A stretch of DNA of 64,000 bases from Arenicola marina (taxonomy: Eukaryota; Annelida; Polychaeta; Arenicolidae). The notes under the pieces are model-generated. The model had not been told where the DNA came from, did no database searches, and saw only the letters and a list, made by a program, of their open reading frames with translations. Below are positions 23,300 to 35,500 of the stretch, one piece after another. The position numbers and the translations under genes were made by a program. The stretch is from assembly GCA_964019135.1 (NCBI GenBank), contig OZ025249.1:14161088-14225087 (forward strand), written 5' to 3'. Position 1 is the first letter of the stretch. Every line of letters begins with the position of its first letter.

Positions 23300-23970
23300 G
23301 CTCAATGACGTCACAATTTCTTGTCGGTGTGTTAAGGAACGCACAGGGTTTCTTCCTTCCGCACTATCAATCGTATTCCAACTTCAAAGTATCAGAGATG
23401 TTACAGTTTCACATACGGCCATTACTCAGTTATTATACGTCATAGTGACTTCCGGTTTATTTGACGTTGCTATGCGTTGTATAAAGGGAACATTTTACGT
23501 CAGTAAAAACATTTTGGTGGTACCAGAAAGTTTGCATCAAAAATGACTTCACAAGTAACGTGAAACGACTAAATCGTTGATTGTTTCATTGTCGCCTACT
23601 AATAAGGCAATAGCTGTCCTCCAAGTTCATAAGTGGGTAAAATAAAAGCATATCGTTCATTTACGTAACCATCGATGGCGTCATATAACGTCACGTTAAC
23701 GTCATACCACATACAAAGAATACAAATCATAGGGCCATTGATATTACATCTGGAGAATCGCTTCTTCCGAAATTAGTGCGTCAATATGACGTCATGCTTA
23801 ACGTGATCCGAAGAAATTGTGAATTTGCTTAATTTTCACCGTAGGCAATAGCTGCCATCACCCGAATCCATAAGTAGGTAAAATGTAAAAAATTGAAGCC
23901 ATGCTGCTGGTTTGTAAATCATCAATGACGTCCTGTGACTTCAAGGTGATGTCATAATAATTAAAAGAGA
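23300..23970 (+). promoter_or_regulatory. Cluster of CRE-like TGACGTCA motifs
   Basis: Many near-palindromes of TGACGTCA occur, e.g. around 23,305, 23,435, 23,490, 23,670-23,705, 23,787 and 23,928. They are repeated in the mirror arm (42,050-42,725). They could bind CREB/ATF factors or simply belong to an old repeat; no function is shown. Confidence 0.4.
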
Positions 23971-24704
23971 AAAATAATAGCAACATTAATATTGCGTCTT
24001 AATAATAGTTCTTGGCTTCAACATACAAATTAATTTCAGCTCTAATTTTATGTTTAACTGACAAATAGAACCGAAAGACGCGCCATACTCAGAAACATGG
24101 GTAGAGGTCTCGGCCAAACAGGCGTGAGACCCGTAGTTACTGCACGTTTTTCACTTTGAATGGGCGTTTAATCTTTTAGCTATGAAGCCTCCATTTTGAG
24201 TAAAATGCCATGTGGACTGGTCATGAAGGCCAGATTTAACGTGGGACCCTAGAGCTAGAGCGTTTGGAAGAGGGGCTCTCCACTGCCAGTTCGCCAGGGA
24301 GTTGTGACCGGCGGCAAAGGACGGGGAAACTTTCGTAGGGAGCCCGTATTCCGCTTTAGCGGACGCTTATAGTTTCGACGCTATCTCTAGAGGGCGCCAT
24401 AACCGACCATACTTTTGATATCCTTATGGAAACACGGAGTAACCCGTCGACGGCTTAATAACGGATGCGGCGAGTCGGGAATAGGACCAATCCGGTTGAA
24501 ATGATGTCCTCTAACCGGACAAATAGTCGACATGAAAACTGACGCTCTTTGACGAACGACGTCTAACATTGTTCAACAAAGGTGGACGTAAACAGTAAAC
24601 CTTCAACACGTTGAGAATAAACCCTGGGGGAGGGGTACTTAATGCATTGCTGTGGGCGTGGAGGTTCCTCTTTTTCATTCGCTTCCTCAGGCATCAAGTG
24701 TGGG

Positions 24705-24960
24705 GGGGGGCGCGACAGCTCAGTGGGCTAGAGCCCTCGCATTGAGTGCTGGAAGCCACCTGAGAGCCTAACGGCACGTGGGTCGGTGGTTCGAGCCCTG
24801 CTGTGGCCATGTCTGTGTGGTCGCAGGATAAAGATCCCATGTCTTTCTTCGTAAAGAGTTTGGGGTTATTCCCGGCAACATGGCTCCACTCTCCCATCCT
24901 TCTCCCATTGACGCGATATGACCAGAAGTGGTTAAAGCGTCGTGAATAACCAACCAACAA
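24705..24960 (+). mobile_element. tRNA-derived SINE, full length
   Basis: Head gcgacagctcagtgggctag and ggttcgagccctgctgtgg, body cgcaggataaagatcccat, and tail with gacgcgatatgaccag, ggttaaagcgtc and ccaaccaac. This is the most complete SINE here together with 45,258 and 63,138. Confidence 0.85.
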
Positions 24961-25059
24961 TCAGGCATTAAGGGCACCCGCGGAGACCCCCCCCCCCCGG
25001 CGGAATCCCGAAATGCGCTCAACGTAATATGACACGAGGCCGTCTGCGGTGCGTTACCA

Positions 25060-25510
25060 CGGAACCCCGATAGCTCAGCCGGAATGTAGGCCTATGTCAA
25101 ACACTGCGTACATGTAGGCTGAGTAGGACCATGTTACTTCCTGGTACTATGGAATATGGTGTTGCATGACACATCATGTCCCATATATCTGTGTGTGTGC
25201 CAGGTCGTGACTATGGCTGGTCGTTCTTCCTTGTTAGGGTGAACCATTTGTTCAGCAGCATCACTCACGTAGGCCATTCCGTAGGTTCAACCACGGAAGA
25301 TAGACCATATGGCCTATAGCTCTGCAATTCAGCATGTTTACTTACTACGCTGCAGTGGTTCCCCATAGCTCAGTCGTTAGCACTCGAAGCTTGGGGTTCG
25401 GACCGCGGGCCTATAGGTTCCAATGAAAATAATGATTTTTTTGGGTACGAACTTCATTTGTTTTACGAGGTTTTCAACAACGAATACACATGTGAATGAT
25501 CACCTCGAAT
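25060..25510 (+). repeat. Inverted-repeat arm, partner 37,870-38,170, with tRNA-like head
   Basis: Includes ccatagctcagtcgttagc at 25,367, a tRNA-like motif. The whole stretch is reverse-complemented downstream of gene R. Confidence 0.8.
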
Positions 25511-25519
25511 ACGTTACCA

Positions 25520-25930
25520 AAACACTTGTGACCTAAACGGATAAACAATTCAAATTAATAACTACATCATATGACACAAGTGAAAAGATAAACAAATTAT
25601 TCTATAAATAAATGTTAAATAACGACTGCAGCATAAACCCAGAACACAAGACAGGAATTATTGACCACAATATGGCGACAAACAACCCATAAATATACCT
25701 CTTATTGGTGTAATATAAGCAGTCTGTTATTTACCTTTTATTGTCTTAATAATGAAGTGAACAGAGCTAAATAATGTTTATGAATAGCTGGGTGGCATCA
25801 ACAACGTACGGAGTTTGTGAGCAATGAGTTAATTAGTGAAGCAAAAGACTTAACGCTACTTAGTGTATATCATCCCCTGGTCTCAAACATGTCAGAATTC
25901 AAGTCAACATCAGCAATTTAATGATAAGTA
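25520..25930. other. Intergenic, no feature recognised
   Basis: AT-rich DNA between the inverted arm and the GC-rich block. It has no counterpart I could find elsewhere in the window. Confidence 0.5.
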
Positions 25931-25964
25931 ATACATTTATTTTTCAAACATAAACGGAATATAA

Positions 25965-26240
25965 TAAGCGGCAAAAAAACGCCGGCGCATTCGAGTTTGA
26001 CGCCGTGACGTATGAGGACTGCACACCTGACGTATCAGAAGCCTTGATGCGTCACTGGGCGGGCTTCCGCACACGATCGGCCGCTTCCGTAGCGGGCCGC
26101 TGCACCTCCGAGGACCAGCGGACCAGTGTGGCCCCTTCATTTTCATCATCACGCCTCCTCAGATACGTCACGTGACAGAGACAATTGCAAGGCGCAGAAA
26201 ATAGACAAGTCCTCCACTTGCGTATATATCTTTTACAGTT
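25965..26240 (+). promoter_or_regulatory. CpG-rich block upstream of gene R, candidate promoter
   Basis: A GC- and CpG-rich block lies about 250-500 bp before the gene R start codon. It contains tgacgtatg, ctgacgtatc and atacgtcacgtgaca (CRE half-sites and an E-box CACGTG). A TATA-like tatatat follows at about 26,223-26,229. The position fits a promoter; the assignment is inference. Confidence 0.4.
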
Positions 26241-26297
26241 GTTGATCACCAGGCCGGGCGCTTGAATGTACTGCGAACGCGCACCCCGGGCACATAC

Positions 26298-26301
26298 TTC
26301 C

Positions 26302-26328
<27 letters not shown>
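26298..26328. repeat. (CA)n microsatellite
   Basis: About 14 CA units, directly upstream of gene R exon 1, perhaps in its 5'UTR. Confidence 0.95.
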
Positions 26329-26332
<4 letters not shown>

Positions 26333-26491
26333 GTAATCACGGGCGACTGGCTCTGCACGTTCACTTCAACCAGTACTGCATTTTTAACTCTCTGGTTTAG
26401 CACTTCACATGGTCGAGGTAAAAGTTCTGCGGAGAACACACTCAGATATATGTTGTCTTCTGGGAGAGGTAATTCACCGTGTACAAGGAAC

Positions 26492-26570
26492 ATGGCGACC
26501 GGCGGAGGGAGGTCCCACTTCCTGGTAGCCGCCATCACATGTATGATCATAGCCAGATATAACGTCTCAG
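26492..26570 (+). CDS. Gene R exon 1: start codon and signal peptide
   Basis: 79 nt from ATG: MATGGGRSHFLVAAITCMII then ARYNVS, ending TCA G before donor GTGGGT, so phase 1. The hydrophobic core suits a signal peptide. Sequence differs completely from the first exons of gene L and copy 3. The call rests on phase, donor and position. Confidence 0.7.
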
Positions 26571-29500
26571 GTGGGTGACAGAATCACTATCAGACAGTCA
26601 TATCAACTCTTCCAATGCCAATATATATGTATATATATATATGTATATATCGTCAAGTGATGTATGAAATATATATATGGGATATATATATATACCTATA
26701 TATAAACCGTAGGATGACGCCAGGCTGTTTAAGTCCTATTGGTCAATCGATCATGTGGAAGAGCAATATAACTATGTCAGGTATTGCTCACCTATTGCTC
26801 CAACCTCAAACCAAAAACAAGCTCAATACGCTATCAATTGAGCTATGGTTGGTTGGTTTAAGTAGCACGCTTTGACGGAGGTAGGGCATTTCGTGACGAT
26901 GGGAAGGGTATAGGGGGCCCATATCTCCGGGAGTCTTACCTACAACCTACGAAAGGTATGGGTTATTTAGCCTGCAAACGTAAGTATCTGCATAGATGGG
27001 ATTAGAAATACGCGGCAGCGCTTGGGCTTTTAGAAAACAAATAGTCGATAGCCAAAGATACACCACCAGTGACGTCGACAGCCAGTGACATGACACCACG
27101 TCGACAGCCAGTGACATGACACCACGTCGACAGCCAGTGACATGACACCACGTCGACAGCTAGTGACACGACACCACGTCGACAGCTAGTGACAGGACAC
27201 CACGTCGACAGCCAGTGACATGACACCACGTCGACAGCCAGTGATATGACACCACGTCAACAGCCATTGACACGACAAAACGTCAACAGCCATTGACACG
27301 ACAAAACGTCAACAGCCAGTGACACAACATAACGTCGACACCTGTAGGCCACGAGGTAGGGACGAGTGATGTGACACCTCGTCGACGGCCAGTGACGTGA
27401 CACCTCGTCGAACGCCAGTGACACCGACGCCACGTCGAACGCCAGTGACACCGACGCCACATCGACAGCCAGTCACACGACACCACGTCGACAGCCAGTG
27501 ACACAACGTGTACAGCGTGAGTACCAATGTGAAGTACAAGTATTTTGTATATATCCCCTTGTCCATATCCTCTATGGACCATTATATTATTTGTTCTATG
27601 AATGCAAAGACTGACAATCTAATTCAATATAAAGTTTCACCTTGTTAAGTTGTAAACTTAATTCACGAGTAGGTTTGAAAGGTTTCAACTCATGTATATT
27701 ATACACCCTTTCCATATTTCGTAGCCGCCTGTCTGTTCGGGACGACTTTGGACTGTGAGTTCCAGTGCCACTGTGACGGTGGCGCCACCTGTGATCCGGA
27801 CACGGGAGTCTGTCCGGGAGAGTGTGCTCAGGACAGTCCCGGTCTGTTCACCTGGAGCGGAAAAGCCTGTCAGATAGGTAACCATTTATTTATCGCCTAT
27901 AATGTTTATATTCCGAAACGAAACTCACCAAGGCCCCAACCATTTCTTTTAAATAGCTCACGTGATTCCCGCGTGCCCTACATTGGCGGTGAGGCGATAA
28001 ACGAGAAATAGTAAATGCTCAATTGAACCTCTTTATACTTAGGGTTTGATAATGTATGTATACATAATTATTTCAAGGAAAATAATATCTTCTGCAAAAT
28101 ATATAATTGGACGCTGTCATTCAGTCTAAGTGTACAAGTCCACGTACAGTAACTTGCACATAATTGAGAGAGTGATTAAAGCAAGCACCCACTGTCGTTT
28201 GTCAATAGGATTAGTCAGTATTAAATTGTGATGTGCACCTCCTAGATGTACGTATATTAATAGTTCGATGAATCACGGCATACAGTTGTTATATTCCCTG
28301 TGGACGGGACGAGGGGCGGCCTACAGTTGATATATTCCCCGTGGACGGGACGAAGGGCGGTATACAGTTATTATATTCCCTGTGGACGGGACGAGGGTCG
28401 GCCTACAGTTGTTATATTCCCTGTGGACGGGACGAGGGTCGGCCTACAGTTGTTATATTGAATATGGGCGCGATGTGGGGCGGCCTACAGTTGTTATATT
28501 CCCTGTGGACGGGACGAGGGGCGGCCTACAGTTGTTATATTGACTATGGGCGCGATGTGGGGCGGCCTACAGTTGTTATATTGACTATGGGCGCGATGTG
28601 GGACTGCCAACAGTTGTTATATTCCCTGTGGACGGGACGAGGGGCTGCCTACAGTTGTTATATTGACTATGGGCGCAATGTGGGGCGGCCTACAGTTATT
28701 ATATTCCCTGTAGACGGAAGCCTACAGTTGTTATGTTCCTTGTGGACTGATAGGAAGGACACATTGCACTCCCAATTATATATGTGATAGTATCCGTGCT
28801 CACGCTGACGCGGGACGAAAACAAAACAGCCCAGAATGTACTAATACCACTATATATCAACTGTTCCATCAGGTAACGTGGCCCGTGGTAAGAACACCAG
28901 CCAGACCGGAACGTTTGGCGTATTCTACAGTTATCAGGCCGTCGATGGTACGGTCATTGACGAAACGCACACCGATCAGCAGTATGTCTGCGCTCACCCT
29001 AGCGCGGGACGCCAAAACCATGCCAAGTGGACTGTGGACCTGGGCGGCGACTACGTCATCCACAACGTCACGGTCTTCAACACCAACTATGGCGGAGGTG
29101 AGTTATTTTGTACTGAAGGATTAGTGATAATGTCAGTAATCGAATCAAATTTCTTTTCGTAACTTTCTATTGTTCAGCACGTCGGTCAGTTTGCGATCGC
29201 CCTTCTGACCAAACAGGCACATTTTAAGACTGACATTCCAAAAATATCGACCCACCCGGAATGGTTCACTGCGATGAACTTTCAGGCACGTATTTATACC
29301 AAAAATATTTGAACCATTGCCAAATGCTTTGTATCTAAACTGTTATTGTATAATCCACTCAGCAAACAAACAGCAACAAAAGCGTGGATCCTCCCCTCGA
29401 TATCAGAGTTCTTGGGAATGACACTTAAAGTGTCAGCAGCTTTGTGTTAATATCCAAATAAAGGCTTATTATTGACTAAAAGTTTCTAGCAATTGGCTTC

Positions 29501-32500
29501 ATATGCGTCACGTGACGCCTAGAAGGCGTCAACATAACGAAAGTGACCAAATTGATATAGCTTTGAATTATATGAATTTGGCGGTTGAAACAGAGTTCAA
29601 AGACGCTACAATTGAGCGTTCAGTCCAGCTTTGATCTACTATATATCTCCGCCACATCTGCAAATGCAGTGACATGGCGTTTCGCACGTTAAATGCTCAT
29701 AAAATAAAAGGAAAAAGTATGTCTAGTTTCCAAGGTCGAATCCGAACCCGCTAACACAAGACGTGCCCAAGACGGCCACAGACAACAGTGTGATAGATTT
29801 ATTTATGAAACGGATAAACTATACAAGTATATATACAACTATACCGTGTGATAGCGATGACGGTGATGGACGGTGGTGGACGCTAATCCCGTAGCCCTTA
29901 ATTGGCTCCGCAAGGCGATGAATTTCCTAATTCCGTCTCCAATTACTCCGCAACAACGTTCTCTTCTCTTTCTCTCCCGCTTTCCCAACTCACATAGACA
30001 CCAACCAAAACTCTATGCGCCCGAAAACGGACCCGAATTTTATTTTGTCTTACCGTCTAGTGATGTTTAAATGATGTATTGTCTCTGTATTGTCTCTGCC
30101 TGATTGTCAATTCAAATAAAACACAAAACAAAAAACGCCTGGAAATAACCGAAATTTCCGAAATCCCGTCATAATCTATAGCACAGATGTATATATTTGT
30201 GTGACTGTATAGACCAAATAAAACGGCAGAATGTTTTGTATTTTGTGTGTTACTAGTTGTCACTGCACAGGTCTTATGCATTGTCCAGTAATATCCAAAT
30301 CGGTTGCTAAATAGACAGCCCCTTCGCTTCCTCGTGTTTTAGTTCAAGTATTATTATACGTAATCCCTGGTTGTACGTACTCCTCGTCCAATTATAATAT
30401 TGATACCAATTGACAACGTTCATGTTTGCATATGGACATAAAACTGGAATTCAGTCAACGGGTTGGTGTCGAAACGTTATTGTAAATGACCTACCACATT
30501 TCCACCAGGTCGGATGTGGTTGGCTGACTTTGATGTGGTTGTGACGGGAGGACCATCCGGGTCCGACTCATGTGGTCACTACGACGGAACCGTACCTCAG
30601 GCCTCCACTAGTGACGCCTGGAAAGGTACAGCCAACATCAGCTGTGACGCACATCCGATCGGCAGATACGTCATCATTGAGAAGACTGACGGCAACAGAC
30701 CTGATCTAATGACGCTGTGTGAGGTTGTAGTCACCGGACATAAGTACCACAGTAAGTATCCTACCGTTGTACCTTCCTTTTAATCGGCCTAACTAAGTCA
30801 CGCCTTGATTTCTTTGACGTATATTCTCATTCAGTAAATATAAGGTTTTATAAACAATTTTCATATTAGTGATACACACGAAGCAGAAAGCTGACCACAC
30901 AGACTTACGCGTGCATTTGGATATTTTGTTTGGTGCACAGTCAAAGTATTACCATAACGTTCCACAGATTGTGATGGATGTCAGGACTGTTTTCTGGTCC
31001 TTGTGTTCCACAGGTTGTGATGAGTGTCCCCAGGGCTGTGCTCTTGTTCTTGTGTTCCACAGGTTGTGGTGAGTGTCAGGACTATTTTCTTGTCCTTATG
31101 TTCCACAGGTTGCGGTCAGTGTCAGGACTATTTTCTTGTCCTTATGTTCCACAGGTTGCGGTCAGTGTCAGGACTATTTTCTTGTCCTTATGTTCCACAG
31201 GTTGTGGTGAGTGTCAGGACTATTTTCTTGTCCTTATGTTCCACAGGTTGTGGTGAGTGTCAGGACTATTTTCTTGTCCTTATGTTCCACAGGTTGCGGT
31301 CAGTGTCGGAACTGTTCGCAAGTCATTGGATGTCGTTCGTGTTCTGCTTACGGATTAAAGAGGCCGCAGTGCAAGGAAGGTAAGTCTCATTCCGCTACGT
31401 AACAAATGGTAATATTACTTTGCAACACAATCTTCCCTCACCAACAATTCTTCCACTGGGCTAGTTAATAGCTTTGTCAATGAGAATGATAAATGCCGGT
31501 ATTACTGTGTAAATACAAAGTACAAAGTGTTACTGTACAATTATCATTAATTAATATATACGGCCATGTTCAAACATTTTTTTTTTGTATGACTGGTTAG
31601 CGGAAAAGTGTGGCTTTCTAGTGTGCTACGTCATCACAATTCAGACATCGTTACCACATTGACCGTTTGCCATGATACCGCTTACATTTATTAAAGAGTT
31701 CGTATTAGCAAGATCAGACCGTATGTCAAATAACCATGACTTTCCTTGTGGTAGGCTTTCTCTACATTTGGTGTACGTTTCAGCGTATGACGTCGGGACG
31801 TACGGCCTGAACTGTGCCGAGAGCTGCAGTGGACATTGTGGGACCGGCGACCCCTACAACTGTTCACCCAGTGACGGGTCGTTTCCCGGCGGGTGTCAGC
31901 AGTGGTACACGGGAACCATCTGCGGCGTCTTCATAGGTAAGTATGGCTGTGGCGATCCTTCCACAGTGCCACCACACTAAAATGTTCATGGCTAACCCGG
32001 TAACCAATCTTAGACCAATCATCTTACAATCTTGTACAAAAGTATTCTCTGACATATCCCTCCGGTAGGCTTCATGGAATGGTCACTAATACGATAAAGT
32101 CTGATCTACCCCCCACTCCCTCCATCCCCTCCACTTAATATGTACTAACGTTGACAGTAGTACAATAATTGTGTCCCATACAAAAGAAATACTTGCTCTC
32201 TGCTAATAATCACTCATATTACAACATGATGTGGCTTAATACATACAGCCTGTCATGAAGGACCTTTGTAGATGAATAGATTCTGATTGTTCTCGATTTG
32301 GTTAAGATTGTCTCACATGTTGCACACCTGATTCCCCATGTGTGTATCTTGACCGGGAAAAGCGCAGTTATGAACAAAGGGCCGGTCTACAAACCATGGT
32401 GCACGACTGCGTCTCAATCGCGAACTTATTTTTTGGTGGCTCCTGTGCTAGCGACCTTCTTGGTCTTCATGGGAGTTCCCAGAGTGAGAATTTATCTTGG

Positions 32501-35500
32501 TTTGCATTTCGTGTTTGTATTGGTTCTTGCTCAAATAAATTATATTGAATCTGAATCTTTTGATGAAACTATTGCATTTGGACATAAAGATATGAACAGG
32601 ATTTTGCTTCTTGGCTTGGTTAAGGTCAACTTAACCCCATCAGTGGTCGATATATTGAGCATTGAGTTAATATTGGGAGCTTTGTGATGGTTTTTTGACC
32701 ATAGTGCTACATGATTCATGGTGCTCTAAAACATCTGTATCCCATACTCTATAGGGCTGTTAAATAACCTTGATCGTTATTACTTGGCGTGCATGTGTTG
32801 TTATTTTGAAACGTAACTAAGCCGTATCGTTTATACGTTATAGGTTGGCGTTCTTGCACGAAGTAGATACGTAAATCCGCAGCGCTGTTTGACATATGCT
32901 TGCTCGCTTATCACGTTACTCCCGTGAGTCTGCAGCTCGTTTTCCCCCGATAATAATACAAGGAACACCGTAGGTGGAGATACTTGGCCAATTTATTTGA
33001 CGTGCGGTCAAGGCTTAAACATCCGCCTTGACCGCCTAAAACTCTACCATGGCGTAAGGTGGGGCTACAACCGGCCAACTCAAGATGGATTAACAGAATA
33101 CGATAAAAGCAGTTTGCAAACAAATACACATTACAAGATACTTAACAAGTACAACTGTCTTACAAAGGGATGGTGGGTGGGCTTCGCAGGAAAAAATCCG
33201 CTCTTCTTAAAGTTTACTGCCTGAATGACGCTATCCGCTATCCAAACAATTAACGCGCGCGGCTTGCCGTATGCTTCGAAAGAGACGCCCCCCACCACCC
33301 TCCCCCGCGCAGACACGAACCTCATACATGCACATACCTTGCAGTACAAATCTATAGGCTATATTAATGGCATTGAGGGGCAAGACGGTATAAATGTCCT
33401 TACGTGTTTAACCCGTAAGTATCGATTTAGACTAGCGAAGTACAGAAAAGTCCATTCTCGCTAAAATAATTAAATACAAATTTATTGGATAGGCTACAAT
33501 ACCAGCAAAATGTGTAATAGTTGAATAATAACAGTGGTCGGTAGTCAAGACTAAATAATGTACATTTGTGCCACGCTTGGCGAAACTTTACATTTTCCAG
33601 CTTTCCCTCGTAATAACGGCGAGAACGTGACTCGCGGGAGTGTGGGGAGTTCGTCCGTGGGGGTCGTCTGGGAGCAGAACAAGGACCTACCTGAGGGAGC
33701 GGAGACTCACTACGGCTACCGGATCAGCTACAGTACTAGTGGCTCCGGCGACAGTAACGGTCCGGACGTCCCGCATAGCAGTGGCGACACCTGGCGAATG
33801 GAAACCATCTCCGGTCTGACACCCAACACCATCTATGACTTTAAAGTGGAGCAGTACAGGACCTGGGGCGGTGTGAGAGAAAACGGAGACACTTTGGACG
33901 GACCATCAGTCACGACCCTGTCACAACCCAGTGAGTTTAACACCTGGATATAATGAAGAGTTATCTTTTCGTATACAGCCATTAGTGTTACCGCCCCATG
34001 TTATTGTTCACCGGTGAATCTCGATAACCGAGTACAGTTCCTCTTGCAATGTTTGCTATAATATCCCAGCTTACTTGCTTATGGACGATATGAATGATCG
34101 TTATAAGACGGCATTAAAACCTGTAGACGTACCATGGTGGCAAGGCATCAGTTGGAACCTGCTATGTAGTTAACGAACGAGCTGAATTAAAGTACGGGAC
34201 TCGACAACGTCGCTTTTGATTGTGAATAGCCTTTCACACACTTGTGTGTTGAAGCAATTAATGCTGTTAAACCATCAATGCATTTTGCGCACTGAATCTT
34301 CTGATGGTGTCGGTCCAACATTTCTAACTATGATCATGATTGTTTGTACAACAACAAGTTTCTTTTCATATTTCTTGATGCTCCAAATTGTAGGTGCGTC
34401 CCCGACGACAAAACTCCCACCACTCACGGAAGGTGAGTGACGCCCCTAACCAAGTTAGTTATCTAAATGTTATACTGTCTGTAGTTATGATTGTCGCTAT
34501 GTGGTGTAGATTTGTTTATCCTTCTTGACATGCACAACTTATTGTTTTAGAGTGTACCCCAATTCCGACCTTCTAATTTTGTCTCTCGTATTTCTGCCCT
34601 GATCAGCAACTGTCCACCGGCAGCTTGTGATGTGACGGATCGAAAATATGAAACTCAATGCCGAAATGTAAATAGACGCATAAGGACAGCGTTTGGGGGT
34701 GTAACGCCAATTGTTATCACTGTCTTCAAAATTCAATGTGGAACCATGCCAGAATTAAACGTAACTCACCACTGAGAAGATAATCTTGACAGTTGATCGA
34801 AATCGCGATTTTTGGCGGTGGTGTCGTTGTGTTTACCTTGAGCGATCAATAGCGAACTACCAACAAACAAAAATGCCTCACATTTCTGTGTGCACCAATT
34901 AGCTGTTGTAGATACGTCCCCTGTGACAACGCCCTTACGTCTCACGAAAGGTAAGCGAAGCTGCTAACCAATTTCGTACTTTGAACGATAGATAATTTTT
35001 CGTTCCTTAATTATGATATATTATTGTAAATGATAACAAATAAGGTATAACTGCGCGTACCGTTTGGCAAGCTTCTCTTGACTAAAATAGATCCCTTTGA
35101 TTGAACACGTGTATCTTTTCTCTCCATAGCCATCAATATTGATTTGCTATCGATATTTATATTTGTTATATCCGTCATGACATTGGTACCGCTACTACAT
35201 GTCTCTACTTTTCGCGTTACTCAGAAGATACCACAGTCTTTCCCTTCGCCTTGCTGGGCTGTGCTGTGGTCGTCATGGTGATCCTGGGTACGGCGCTGGT
35301 CGTGGCCGTCGTCAGGCACCGTGGATGTCGCGGGGTCTTCAACCCGTCTCCAAACAAACAACGATCAACGTCGGTGGAGATCCCGTCAGCTGAGGACACA
35401 AGGCGATCCACAGCGCCACCTAGCGAGCCGGCCGGGGTACCAAGCGAATTTATTCGCCAGGGGAACATGGAGGGTGGCTACGAAACCCTAGGGGAAAGGG

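Larger units (their letters stand above)
22600..24570 (+). repeat. Inverted-repeat arm, partner 41,500-43,800
   Basis: Mirrored landmarks: gggatcgcgttatcgcccc at 22,629 against 43,735; the gagccggcctggtagctcag stretch at 23,190 against 42,840; the CRE-rich block; and the ctctagagggcgccataac stretch at 24,385 against 41,650. No gene seen. Confidence 0.85.

Noticed and set aside
27063-27510. CRISPR-like array
   Set aside because: Units are contiguous without unique spacers, and the DNA is eukaryotic.
27002-27582. Overlapping minus-strand open frames with repeated CHWLSTW-like words
   Set aside because: They are translations of the 26-bp minisatellite in shifting frames.
28341-28787. 148-codon plus-strand open frame with LLYSLWTGRG repeats
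   Set aside because: Artefact of the 41-bp minisatellite in an intron; no start context or domain.
30978-31383. Open frames with repeated VFHRLRSVSGLF words
   Set aside because: They read through the 46-bp splice-acceptor array; the real exon begins at 31,293.
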